A stretch of DNA of 59,594 nucleotides, taken from Mycobacterium sp. 852002-10029_SCH5224772. Its GTDB lineage: Bacteria; Actinomycetota; Actinomycetes; Mycobacteriales; Mycobacteriaceae. The stretch is from contig NZ_LZHT01000116.1 of the NCBI RefSeq assembly GCF_001667315.1, forward strand, positions 1 to 59,594, written 5' to 3'. Below the pieces are notes generated by a model. That model did not search any database. It was given only the letters and a program-made list of their open reading frames with translations, and was not told where the DNA came from. Made by a program: the position numbers and the translations under genes. Shown piece after piece: positions 47,860-56,324 of the stretch (positions within the stretch are counted from its first letter, which is position 1; every line of letters starts with the position of its first letter).

Positions 47860-49263
47860 GTGAAGCTGAACGCACGGAACCTGAGCGGTCTCGACATTCC
47901 CGTCCCGACCTATGACCGCAGCCAAATCGGCATCGGCATAGCGCATTTCGGTGTGGGTGGATTTCACCGCGCCCACCAGGCCATGTACATCGATCGCCTG
48001 CTCAACGCCGGGCTCGCCCAGGACTGGGGTATCTGCGGTGTCGGCGTGCTGCCGGGTGACCAGCAGATGCGCGACGCGATGCGCGGCCAGGATCACCTGT
48101 ACACGCTGATCCTCGAACACCCCGACGGCACCCGAGAACCCCGAATCATCGGATCCATCGTCGACTTCCGTTATGCGCCTGAGGATCCCGAATCGGTCAT
48201 CGAGCTGCTCGCCGATCCGGCCACCCGGATCATCTCGCTCACCATCACCGAGGGCGGTTACCAGCCGCCCATGAGCGCCGTGTTCGGACTGGTGGCGCAG
48301 GCGTGCGACCGGCGCCGGGCGCGCGGCCTGGCCTCCCCGACCATCGTGTCGTGCGACAACATCATCGGGAACGGAGACGTGGCGCGGCGCGCCTTTACGT
48401 CCTACGCGGAGCAGATCAATCCCGAACTCGCGCACTGGATGCGCGAGAAGACGAGCTTCCCCAACTCGATGGTGGACCGGATCACGCCGGTGACCACACC
48501 CGACGTGGTGGAGCGGCTGGACTCCGAATACGGCGTGCGCGACGACCGGCCCGTGGTGGCCGAACCGTTCGCCATGTGGGCGATCGAGGACGACTTCGCC
48601 GCCGGGCGGCCACCCCTGGACCGGGCCGGCGTCCAGCTCGTCGACGACGTCGCGCCGTACGAGGCGATGAAGCTGCGCCTGCTCAATGCCGGCCATCAGG
48701 GCCTGTGCTATTTCGCGCATTTGGCCGGGTATCGGCTGGTGCACCAGGCCGCCCAGGATCCGGTGATCGCCGAATTCCTTGCCCGCTACCTGGATTCGGA
48801 GGCCATGCCGACACTGATACGCATCCCGGGCCTGGCCGAGTTCCGCAGCGAACTCCTCCCCCGCTTCGCCAACGCCTACGTGCGCGACACAGTCGCCCGG
48901 CTGTGCGCCGACTCCTCGGACCGCATCCCGAAATGGCTGCTGCCCGTCGTGCATGACAATCTGCGCACCGGCGGTCCGGTGCGGCTGTCCGCGGCGATCG
49001 TCGCGAGCTGGGCCCGGTACGCCGAGGGTGTCGACGAACAGGGCCGACCGATCGAGGTGGTGGACCGGCTGGCGGACACGCTGGTTCCCATCGCCCGCTC
49101 CCAATCCGACAAGCCGGACGCGTTTCTGGCCAACCGTTCGCTATTCGGTGACCTCGTCGACGCGCCGCGCTTCCGCGAGGCCTACCTGTGGGCGCTGGAC
49201 TGCCTGCACCGGCGCGGCGCGCAGGCCACCTTGCGGGCGCTGATCGGAGCCGACGAACCATGA
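47860..49263 (+). CDS. Mannitol 2-dehydrogenase family polyol dehydrogenase
   Basis: A 467-residue long-chain polyol dehydrogenase. The NAD-binding start is GIGIAHFGVGGFHRAHQAMY, and the catalytic K-x5-N-x2-H occurs in KLRLLNAGHQGLCYF, where Lys is the general base. It oxidises a polyol such as D-mannitol or D-arabinitol to a ketose. The next gene, a xylulokinase, favours D-arabinitol to D-xylulose, though this is inference. GTG start with a weak ribosome site. Its TGA overlaps the ATG of the kinase (ATGA). Confidence 0.9.
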   Translation: MKLNARNLSGLDIPVPTYDRSQIGIGIAHFGVGGFHRAHQAMYIDRLLNAGLAQDWGICGVGVLPGDQQMRDAMRGQDHLYTLILEHPDGTREPRIIGSIVDFRYAPEDPESVIELLADPATRIISLTITEGGYQPPMSAVFGLVAQACDRRRARGLASPTIVSCDNIIGNGDVARRAFTSYAEQINPELAHWMREKTSFPNSMVDRITPVTTPDVVERLDSEYGVRDDRPVVAEPFAMWAIEDDFAAGRPPLDRAGVQLVDDVAPYEAMKLRLLNAGHQGLCYFAHLAGYRLVHQAAQDPVIAEFLARYLDSEAMPTLIRIPGLAEFRSELLPRFANAYVRDTVARLCADSSDRIPKWLLPVVHDNLRTGGPVRLSAAIVASWARYAEGVDEQGRPIEVVDRLADTLVPIARSQSDKPDAFLANRSLFGDLVDAPRFREAYLWALDCLHRRGAQATLRALIGADEP

Positions 49264-50696
49264 CGTTGGTCGCCGGGATCGACTCCTCGACCCAATCCTG
49301 CAAGGTGCTGGTGTGTGACGCCGCCACCGGAGAGGTGGTCCGCGAGGGCCAGGCCGTCCACCCGACCGGTACCGAAATCTCCCCAACCGCATGGGAATCT
49401 GCCACACACGACGCCATCGCGGCCGCGGGTGGGCTGGACGGCGTCGACGCTCTGGCCGTCGGCGCGCAGCAGCACGGCATGGTGTGCCTGGACCGGACCG
49501 GTCGGGTGGTGCGCCCGGCGCTGCTGTGGAACGACGTGCGCTCGGCCGACGCCGCGCAGGCACTCGTGCGCGAGCTGGGTGGAGCGCGGGCGTGGGCCCA
49601 CGCCGTGGGCGTGGTGCCGCTGGCCGCGATCACCGTGGCGAAGTTGCGCTGGCTCGCCGACCACGAGCCACGCCACGCGGACCGCACCGCGGCGGTCTGC
49701 CTTCCCCACGACTGGCTGACGTGGCGGCTACGCGGCGACGCCGACATCGCGGCGTTGACCACCGATCGCAGCGACGCCAGCGGCACCGGCTACTACGACG
49801 CCGCGGCAGGCGACTACCGCGTCGATCTGCTGGAGCTGGCCCTGCGCGGACGCCACCCGCACCTCCCTACCGTCCTGAGCCCGTCGGGCGGCATCGCCAG
49901 TGGCGCAACGACGTTCGGTGCGGGCCTCGGGGACAACGCCGCCGCGGCGCTGGGCCTGGGGGCCGAAGAGGGCGACGTGATCGTCTCGATCGGCACATCG
50001 GGGGTGGTGGCCGCCGTCACCGCCGATCCGGTCCGCGACGACGCCGGGTTCGTCGCCGGATTCGCCGACGGCACCGGGCGCTACCTGCCGCTGGTGTGCA
50101 CCCTCAACGGCGCGCGGGTACTCGACGCGGCCGCCGCCATGCTGCGAGTCGGCCACGACGAGCTGTCCCGGCTCGCGCTGTCGGCACCGCCGGGCAGCGA
50201 CGGACTGGTCATGGTCCCTTACCTCGAGGGCGAGCGAAGCCCTAACCGGCCCAATGCAACTGGAGCCTTGCACGGCCTGCGGGTCTCCAACGCGACCTCG
50301 GCCAACCTGGCCAGGGCCGCGGTGGAGGGACTGCTGTGCTCGCTCGCCGACGGCGTCGCACATCTGGCCGCACACGGCGTCGTCGCGCGCCGCATCCTGC
50401 TGGTCGGCGGCGGCGCGCAATCCAGGGCGCTGCGCGAGATAGCGCCCGCGGTGTTCGGCATGCCGGTGCTGGCGCCCGCCCCGGCGCAGTACGTCGCGGC
50501 GGGCGCGGCGCGGCAGGCGGCGTGGGCGCTGAGCGGCTCGCCGCAACCACCCGCGTGGAATCCGCCACCGGTGGACGAATACACCGCCGCCCCCTCACCC
50601 GAGGTGGCGGCGCGCTACGCGCAGGTGCGCGACCTCACCGAGGGGGCCCCACACCGGCAAGCGGACGAAACACCGGAAGAATCCGGTATTTCGTAA
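49260..50696 (+). CDS. xylB: Xylulokinase (FGGY family)
   Basis: A 478-residue sugar kinase that makes xylulose-5-phosphate from D-xylulose for the pentose phosphate pathway. N-terminal GIDSSTQSCKVLVCDAATG carries the phosphate-1 motif and the QQHGMV segment binds sugar. The C-terminal domain has SIGTSGVVAAV, LVGGGAQSRALREIAP and an open ATP site. The ATG at 49260 lies in the dehydrogenase stop, so translation is coupled. The 3' end overlaps the converging lipid phosphatase/kinase gene by 62 bp. Confidence 0.92.
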   Translation: MTLVAGIDSSTQSCKVLVCDAATGEVVREGQAVHPTGTEISPTAWESATHDAIAAAGGLDGVDALAVGAQQHGMVCLDRTGRVVRPALLWNDVRSADAAQALVRELGGARAWAHAVGVVPLAAITVAKLRWLADHEPRHADRTAAVCLPHDWLTWRLRGDADIAALTTDRSDASGTGYYDAAAGDYRVDLLELALRGRHPHLPTVLSPSGGIASGATTFGAGLGDNAAAALGLGAEEGDVIVSIGTSGVVAAVTADPVRDDAGFVAGFADGTGRYLPLVCTLNGARVLDAAAAMLRVGHDELSRLALSAPPGSDGLVMVPYLEGERSPNRPNATGALHGLRVSNATSANLARAAVEGLLCSLADGVAHLAAHGVVARRILLVGGGAQSRALREIAPAVFGMPVLAPAPAQYVAAGAARQAAWALSGSPQPPAWNPPPVDEYTAAPSPEVAARYAQVRDLTEGAPHRQADETPEESGIS

Positions 50697-52143
50697 TGAA
50701 GCTGGCGTCGTCGTAGCGGTTGCCGACCTCGCCGTCGCGGGCAACGGCCGTGGGGCCGTCGACGGCGTTGAAGCTGAATTCGGGCACCTGCAACTCGTGG
50801 TAGAGCGGGCTGCGTTCGAGCCGGCCCAGCGCCAGCGCGGTCAGAATCCGGGTCCTGGCCCACGGCCGGCCCGCTTCCAGGATCCGGACGTCGATGAGCC
50901 CGTCATCCATGCGGATCCGCCGCGACGGCGCGAAGCCGGTGGGCAGGTACAGCGAATTACCAAGGAAGAACAGCGAAGTCAGCAGGGTCTTGTTGTCGTA
51001 GCGGATGCGCACCGGCTCTTCTTTGCGCAGCGTGCGCAGCATCGCGTAGAGGCCGGCCAGGGGCTTGCCGACGCGTTTCTCGAGTTTTTCGCGCCGCCGC
51101 ACGAAGGCCGGGTAGGCGCCGATGCTGGCGGTGTTGAGGACCATCTGAGCGTCGTTGAGGCACACCAGGTCCACGTACGCCACGCTGCCGCTCCGGATCG
51201 CGTCGACCGTCTTGGCCACGGTGTCGCAGCCGATGTCCTTGGCGAAGTGGTTGAACGTGCCGGCGGGAAAGACCGCCAACGGGAGCCCGGCGTCGATGGC
51301 CACCCCCGCGGCGGCCGCCACGGTGCCGTCGCCGCCGCCCACCGCCAGCACCTCGGCGCCGGCGGCCGCGCCGCGCAAGACCTCCACCGGGTCGTCGTCG
51401 GGACCCAGTTCGCGGATGTCGACCCTCGGCAGCTCGGCGCGCACCTCGTCGACGACGCGAGCTCCGGTGCCGCTGCCCGACTCCGGGTTGATGACCAGGA
51501 CCACCCCGGCGCCGTCGGGCCGCTGCGGTGCCGCGACGCGCAGCGGTTCAGTTCGCGGAAGGGCCGTTTCGACGATCGGCGGGACCAGCCGGCCGCCCAG
51601 CACCGCCAGGCCGGAGCCGATCCCGAACCCGGCGATGACGTCGCCCGGGTAGTGCGCGCCGGTCGCCACCCGCGACAGACCCACCAGCCCGGCCAGCAGC
51701 GCCAGCCCGAAGCCCAGCGGCGGGTTCTCCAAACCCACCCCGACGGCGAACGCGGCGGCGCTGGCGGAGTGTCCCGACGGCAGGGAATTCGACGTCGGCC
51801 GGCGGCGAACCTGCCTGATCAAGGGCACCAAGTCGTAGCCGGGGCGCGGGCGCCGCCGGATGCGCTTGGCGAACTGGTTGGTGACCAAGCTGGTGGCGGC
51901 CAGCGTCACCACCCCGCGGGTGGCGCCGCGCTGCGCGCTTTGCCTGCCGGTGGCGAGCAGGGCGGCGCCGATGGCCAACCACAGCTTGGAATGGTCGGCC
52001 GCCCGCGTCAGCGGCGGCATGACCGCGTCCAGCAGCGGAGTGTCCGTCTCGGCGATCGCGTCGAACAGTTCTCGATCCAGCGTGCCCAGTCCTCGGGTGA
52101 TCTGTCTGATGCCGCGCGCGCGTCGCCAGGGCCGCCTCTTCAT
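50635..52143 (-). CDS. PAP2 phosphatase-diacylglycerol kinase fusion protein
   Basis: About 502 residues. Residues 1-215 are a membrane PAP2 phosphatase domain with KRIRRRPRPGYD, LPSGHSASAAAFAVG and SRVATGAHYPGDVIAG (the three phosphatase motifs). Residues 225-500 are a DAGK/lipid kinase domain with INPESGSGTGARVV, VLAVGGGDGTVAAAA and FPAGTFNHFAKDIG. A phosphatase and a lipid kinase on one chain suggest exchange of phosphate on lipid carriers. The ATG at 52143 was chosen for GGTGGAG just upstream; ATG 52161 is possible. It is divergent from the HEXXH gene by 26 bp. Confidence 0.85.
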   Translation of the reverse strand: MKRRPWRRARGIRQITRGLGTLDRELFDAIAETDTPLLDAVMPPLTRAADHSKLWLAIGAALLATGRQSAQRGATRGVVTLAATSLVTNQFAKRIRRRPRPGYDLVPLIRQVRRRPTSNSLPSGHSASAAAFAVGVGLENPPLGFGLALLAGLVGLSRVATGAHYPGDVIAGFGIGSGLAVLGGRLVPPIVETALPRTEPLRVAAPQRPDGAGVVLVINPESGSGTGARVVDEVRAELPRVDIRELGPDDDPVEVLRGAAAGAEVLAVGGGDGTVAAAAGVAIDAGLPLAVFPAGTFNHFAKDIGCDTVAKTVDAIRSGSVAYVDLVCLNDAQMVLNTASIGAYPAFVRRREKLEKRVGKPLAGLYAMLRTLRKEEPVRIRYDNKTLLTSLFFLGNSLYLPTGFAPSRRIRMDDGLIDVRILEAGRPWARTRILTALALGRLERSPLYHELQVPEFSFNAVDGPTAVARDGEVGNRYDDASFITKYRILPVFRPLAGVGPPR

Positions 52144-52169
52144 TCGCTCCACCCTAACCATGGATAACA

Positions 52170-52958
52170 ATGGACCGGAAAGATATGGACGCACAGGGCT
52201 ATTCCACGAGATGGCGGGAAAACGCCGAACGCCGCGGCGTGCCCCCGCGCGCGGTCGCCGAGATCACCCGCCGACACGACATCACCCGCACCAGCTTCGC
52301 GGTCCTCACGAGGATGGTGGAGATCGAGGACCCGGCCGGCCAATCCTTCTTCCTGCTGCCGCCGGGCACCCGCGGGGACGACGCCCGCGCGGCGGCGCTG
52401 ATGACCTACATCCTGAACGCGGGCACCGACTACGGCGCGGCGGGCAAGCGGCCGACCGACTTTCCGGCCACCCCGTACTGCGCCACCGAGGTGACGCGAA
52501 TCCGCCTGCGGCAGCAGGCAAACAGCTGGAGCTACACCCGCGACGTCCCGTTCGTGCACCGCAACGGCGGGCGTCTGGTCACCACGCCCAACGGCATGCT
52601 GATGGGGCTGGGCGGCAACTGGATCCAGCGGCTGTATACCCAGCGCGGCGGCACCACCTGGGGTGACATCTTCCTGGTGAACCTGGGCAGGCTTGCCGAC
52701 CCGGCAGAACAACTGCGCCGAATCGTGCGCTCCGGGCACGCCTGGTGCCTCGACGGGCACGGCGCGCCGGGCTGCAGCCGCCTGGAGCTGGACCGGGTGT
52801 TGCACCACGAAGAGCGGCACGCCGCGCAATGGGCGGCTCGGGGCTATCTGGGCATGCTCGCCGGCTACGGTCGGGAACTGTTCCGCGAGTTGGCCTTTGG
52901 CGCGACCAACAGGCTCGAAGAGGACGCTGGTCTGGCCGACGGTGGCTACAGGGCGTGA
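52170..52958 (+). CDS. Uncharacterised protein with HEXXH-like motif
   Basis: A 262-residue protein without a signal peptide. Residues 40-180 contain FFLLPPGTRGDDARAAALMT and FVHRNGGRLVTTPNGMLMGL. Near residue 213 is LHHEERHAAQWAARGYLGML, an HExxH motif, and about 30 residues later NRLEEDAGLADGG supplies an acidic residue. This is the layout of gluzincin-type metallopeptidases, though a substitute role for the His residues is possible. ATG start 26 bp from the divergent PAP2-kinase gene. The 3' end overlaps the following minus-strand gene by 13 bp. Function unknown. Confidence 0.72.
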   Translation: MDRKDMDAQGYSTRWRENAERRGVPPRAVAEITRRHDITRTSFAVLTRMVEIEDPAGQSFFLLPPGTRGDDARAAALMTYILNAGTDYGAAGKRPTDFPATPYCATEVTRIRLRQQANSWSYTRDVPFVHRNGGRLVTTPNGMLMGLGGNWIQRLYTQRGGTTWGDIFLVNLGRLADPAEQLRRIVRSGHAWCLDGHGAPGCSRLELDRVLHHEERHAAQWAARGYLGMLAGYGRELFRELAFGATNRLEEDAGLADGGYRA

Positions 52959-53626
52959 ATCCCGTGGTAGAGCACCATCGCGCCGATCACCACCAGGACC
53001 GCGGCGAGCAGGGCGGCGTTGTTGCGGTCCATCCACTCCTTGAGGCGTGCCAGCGTGTCGTCGAGGCGGCTGCCGGCGACCGCGTACGCCAGGATCGGGA
53101 TCGCGACGCTCGACGCCGCGATGGCAACGAAGAACGCGGCGGCCACCCAGTCGCCGGCGGCGCCGAGCCCGCTGGTGCCGATGCCCAATCCGGCCGGGAT
53201 GCAGATGAGCGCCACATCCGGTCGCACCACGACCAGCACCGCCCCGGTGGTCCCGGCACGGGCCGGGGTGATGTTGGCGAACGATCGCATCCACGCCGGT
53301 GACCCAGCCTGGCCGTTCCGCTTGAGCCACCGGACAACACCGAACACGATCAGCGCCGCCCCCAGCACCACCCGCAGCCACGACGACCACCGCGGCGGCG
53401 CCTTGTCCAAGCCGCCGAGCAGGCCGGAGGCCGTGACCGACAGTGCCGTCAGCGCGGCCAGGCTGAGCAGCCAGCCGCCCAGAAACGCAAGGCTGCTCGG
53501 CCGCGGCCGCGGCGCCTGAAGCACCAGCACCGCCGGGATGACCGTGAGCGGCGACAGCGAGATGACCAGACCGAGCGGAACCAGCCCGGTCAACACGGTG
53601 CCCCAGCTTCCTGCCATGGGCGGCAT
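52946..53626 (-). CDS. GAP/Sap-family membrane protein 1
   Basis: A 226-residue protein with about six transmembrane helices. It belongs to the family of the glycolipid/sulfolipid addressing proteins (Gap in M. smegmatis and Sap in M. tuberculosis), which help export lipids to the surface. Characteristic segments are LGLVISLSPLTVIPAVLVLQ, PRPSSLAFLGGWLLSLAAL and LDDTLARLKEWMDRNNAALL. Start ATG at 53626, with an alternative ATG at 53617. The next gene upstream is a paralogue. Substrate unknown. Confidence 0.85.
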   Translation of the reverse strand: MPPMAGSWGTVLTGLVPLGLVISLSPLTVIPAVLVLQAPRPRPSSLAFLGGWLLSLAALTALSVTASGLLGGLDKAPPRWSSWLRVVLGAALIVFGVVRWLKRNGQAGSPAWMRSFANITPARAGTTGAVLVVVRPDVALICIPAGLGIGTSGLGAAGDWVAAAFFVAIAASSVAIPILAYAVAGSRLDDTLARLKEWMDRNNAALLAAVLVVIGAMVLYHGIHAL

Positions 53627-53683
53627 CCTCCCATCGCCGCGCCGAAGTGACGCCGAAACGCGCCGTAGTCGGCCGAACCCGGG

Positions 53684-54367
53684 TCAGGCCAGCGCGCGAA
53701 TCCCGTTGTAGAGCACGATCAACCCGATCAGGAACAGGATCACGGCCAGCATCGCGTCGTGGTTGGCTTCCATCCAGGCTTTGAGACGTTCCAGGGTTCC
53801 CTCGAGGCGGTCACCGGCGCCCACGTAGGCCAGGATCGGGAAGGCCACCGTCGACGCGGCGACGACGACGAAGATCGCGGCCGCGACCAACTCGGCGCCG
53901 GCGCTCAGGCTGCTGTTGCCGACGGCCAAACCGGCCGCCGCGCACAGGATGAGAACCTCGGGCCGCAGCGGCACCAGGGCCGCTCCCACCACACCGGCGC
54001 GCACCGGAGAGAGCGTGGAAAACGAACGCATCCAGCGCGGCATGCTGCGATTGCGGTGCCGGGTGAACCAATGAAACGCCGCCAGCGCCAGGAGCGCCAC
54101 CCCGAAGACCAGGCGCACCCACGACGCCCATTTCGGCGGGGTCGCATGAAAGCCACTGAGCAGTTCCGAGCCGGCGACGAACGCGGCGGTGAAACCGACC
54201 AGCCCCAGCAGCCAGCCGCCGAGAAAGGCGAGGCTGGCCGGGCGCGGCCGGGGCGCGTGCAGCACCAGCACCGCGGGGATGACCGTGATCGGTGACAGCG
54301 CAATGACCGCCGCCAACGCGATGAGCTTGCTCAGGACCGACGCCCAACTTGCTTCCACGGGCAGCAA
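53684..54367 (-). CDS. GAP/Sap-family membrane protein 2
   Basis: A 227-residue paralogue of its neighbour with the same layout: LAAVIALSPITVIPAVLVLH, PRPASLAFLGGWLLGLVGF, a basic loop with RHRNRSMPRWMRSF, and GTLERLKAWMEANHDAMLAV. The start is TTG at 54367 or GTG at 54358; neither has a clear ribosome site. The two genes are 57 bp apart and probably arose by duplication. They may form a heteromer that exports one glycolipid. Confidence 0.83.
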   Translation of the reverse strand: MLPVEASWASVLSKLIALAAVIALSPITVIPAVLVLHAPRPRPASLAFLGGWLLGLVGFTAAFVAGSELLSGFHATPPKWASWVRLVFGVALLALAAFHWFTRHRNRSMPRWMRSFSTLSPVRAGVVGAALVPLRPEVLILCAAAGLAVGNSSLSAGAELVAAAIFVVVAASTVAFPILAYVGAGDRLEGTLERLKAWMEANHDAMLAVILFLIGLIVLYNGIRALA

Positions 54368-54395
54368 TCATCGCATTGGCGGGCCGCCCGCGCAG

Positions 54396-54701
54396 TCAGC
54401 CTTTGCGGCGCAACGTCCAGGCCGGCACCCAGTGCGTCACGGTCCGGCGCTGGGATCCGTAGGCGACGGGATAGGTCACCAGGCCCCACCAATCGCCCTG
54501 CTCGCACAGGGCCCAGCAGCTCAGCCACCCCTCGACGACCTTGTGCAGCTGCAGGCCGTTGGGCTGATAGCGCCCCGAGCGGTGCGGCTCACGCGGGAAA
54601 AGCACCGTCAGGTCGACAAGCACGGCGAGCGGCGGCCGGAGCACCCGAAACGGGCTACGGACCGGCTGCCCGTTGTACCCGATCGACGCGAGCGGTCCCA
54701 T
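54396..54701 (-). CDS. Small conserved hypothetical protein
   Basis: A 101-residue protein, MGPLASIGYNGQPVRSPFRV and onward, with many Trp residues (EGWLSCWALCEQGDWWGLVTYP) and a basic end. There is no signal peptide or motif I can name. The frame is open upstream to 54917 but only the ATG at 54701 gives protein-like sequence. It lies 28 bp upstream of the GAP pair and diverges from the GT-C gene by 73 bp. Conservation at this place would confirm it. Confidence 0.6.
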   Translation of the reverse strand: MGPLASIGYNGQPVRSPFRVLRPPLAVLVDLTVLFPREPHRSGRYQPNGLQLHKVVEGWLSCWALCEQGDWWGLVTYPVAYGSQRRTVTHWVPAWTLRRKG

Positions 54702-54774
54702 TGATCGATCATACGTTCGAATAAAGGGACTGAGTCCGCCGATCGCCCCGGTTCGCTTCTGGCAACATAGCGGT

Positions 54775-56316
54775 GTGTTCAGCCCCGGCGTGCTTGGCGG
54801 CCGCCGACCGGCCGCAGTGGCCGCACTGGACCCGTTGATCGTCGCGGTGCTGGCCGTCGCGGTGAGCATGGCCGGGGCCGCCCGGCCCTCCTTCTGGTAC
54901 GACGAGGCCGCGACCATCTCGGCCTCCTACAGCCGTTCGCTGGCCCAGATGTTCCACATGCTGGGCAATGTCGATGCCGTCCACGGCCTGTACTACCTGC
55001 TCATGCACGGGTGGTTTCAGATCTTTCCGCCCACCGAGTTCTGGTCCCGCGCGCCCAGTGGCCTGGCGGCGGGGGGCGCGGCCGCCGGCATCGTCGTGTT
55101 GGGCAAGCAGTTCTCGTCACGGACCGTCGCGGTGGCCTCCGGCGTGTTCTGCGCGATCTTGCCGCGGACCACCTGGGCGGGCATCGAAGCCCGCCCCTAT
55201 GCCATGTCGATGACGGCCGCCGTGTGGCTGACCGTCCTGCTCGTCTATGCCGCGCGACGCGACACCCGGTGGCTGTGGCTGACTTACGGTGTCGCGCTTG
55301 CCTTATCGATTGTGCTCGACGCATACCTCGCGCTGCTGCTGGCGGCGTACGGCGTTTTCGTCGGCGTCTTCCACCGGAGCCGAACGGTGTTGGCGGGCTT
55401 CGTTATTGCCTCGGGCGTGGCGGTCGGAGCCGTGCTGCCGTTCCTGCTCACGGTCGCCGGGCAGGCACACCAGATCAGCTGGGTCGCCCCGATCGGTCAC
55501 CGCACCATCGAAGACGTGCTGATCCAGCAGTATTTCGAACGAAGCCCGCCGTTCGCCATACTATCGGCGCTGCTGATGTGCGCGGCGATCGTGTTGTGGC
55601 TCAGCCGATCCGCGCGGTTGGCGCAATCAGAACGGGAGCTGTTGGTTCTCGCGGCGGGATGGCTGGTCATCCCGACCGCCGCGATCGTGACCTATTCGGC
55701 GCTGGTTCACCCGATCTACACGCCCCGCTACCTGTCCTTCACCGCTCCGGCGATGGCGCTGGTCCTGGGCGCCTGCGCGGGCGCGGTGGCCGCCAGGCCG
55801 TGGGTGACCGCGGCGCTCGTCGGTCTTTTCGCCGTGGCTGCCGCGCCGAATTATGTTCGGGTGCAGCGCAACCCGTATGCCAAATACGGCATGGACTACA
55901 GTCAGGTGGCCGACCTGATCACCGCGCAGGCGGCGCCGGGTGATTGCCTGCTGGTGAACGACACGGTGACGTTCATGCCGGCACCCATGCGTCCGTTGCT
56001 GGCGGCGCGCCCGGATGCCTATCGCACGCTGGTCGACCTGACGCTGTGGCAACGCGCGACCGACCGCAGCGACGTCTTCGACACCAACCTCATCCCCGAG
56101 GTCGTCGCCAAACCGTTGAGCCACTGCGGCGTCGTCTGGATCATCACCCAGGCCGACCCGTCGCAGCCGGCGCACGAGCGGGGCGCGGCGCTGCCGCCGG
56201 GCCCGCGGTACGGGGCGACCCCGGCGTTCGCGGTGCCGCACGACCTGGGCTTCCGGCTGGTCGAGCGGTGGCAGTTCAACCTGGTTCAGGTGCTCAAAGC
56301 CACTTCGAACAATTGA
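54775..56316 (+). CDS. GT-C family membrane glycosyltransferase
   Basis: A 513-residue polytopic protein with about ten transmembrane helices and the GT-C signature SFWYDEAATISASYSRS in the first extracytoplasmic loop, where Asp-Glu is the catalytic pair. A large C-terminal outer domain (about 390-510) follows, with VNDTVTFMPAPMRPLLAARP. These enzymes use polyprenyl-phosphate sugars to build mannans, arabinans or modified lipids in the mycobacterial envelope. The donor and acceptor cannot be told. The GTG at 54775 (VFSPGVLGG) is chosen; the frame is open to 54673. It converges on the GH16 gene with 8 bp between. Confidence 0.82.
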   Translation: MFSPGVLGGRRPAAVAALDPLIVAVLAVAVSMAGAARPSFWYDEAATISASYSRSLAQMFHMLGNVDAVHGLYYLLMHGWFQIFPPTEFWSRAPSGLAAGGAAAGIVVLGKQFSSRTVAVASGVFCAILPRTTWAGIEARPYAMSMTAAVWLTVLLVYAARRDTRWLWLTYGVALALSIVLDAYLALLLAAYGVFVGVFHRSRTVLAGFVIASGVAVGAVLPFLLTVAGQAHQISWVAPIGHRTIEDVLIQQYFERSPPFAILSALLMCAAIVLWLSRSARLAQSERELLVLAAGWLVIPTAAIVTYSALVHPIYTPRYLSFTAPAMALVLGACAGAVAARPWVTAALVGLFAVAAAPNYVRVQRNPYAKYGMDYSQVADLITAQAAPGDCLLVNDTVTFMPAPMRPLLAARPDAYRTLVDLTLWQRATDRSDVFDTNLIPEVVAKPLSHCGVVWIITQADPSQPAHERGAALPPGPRYGATPAFAVPHDLGFRLVERWQFNLVQVLKATSNN

Positions 56317-56324
56317 CGTGACGG

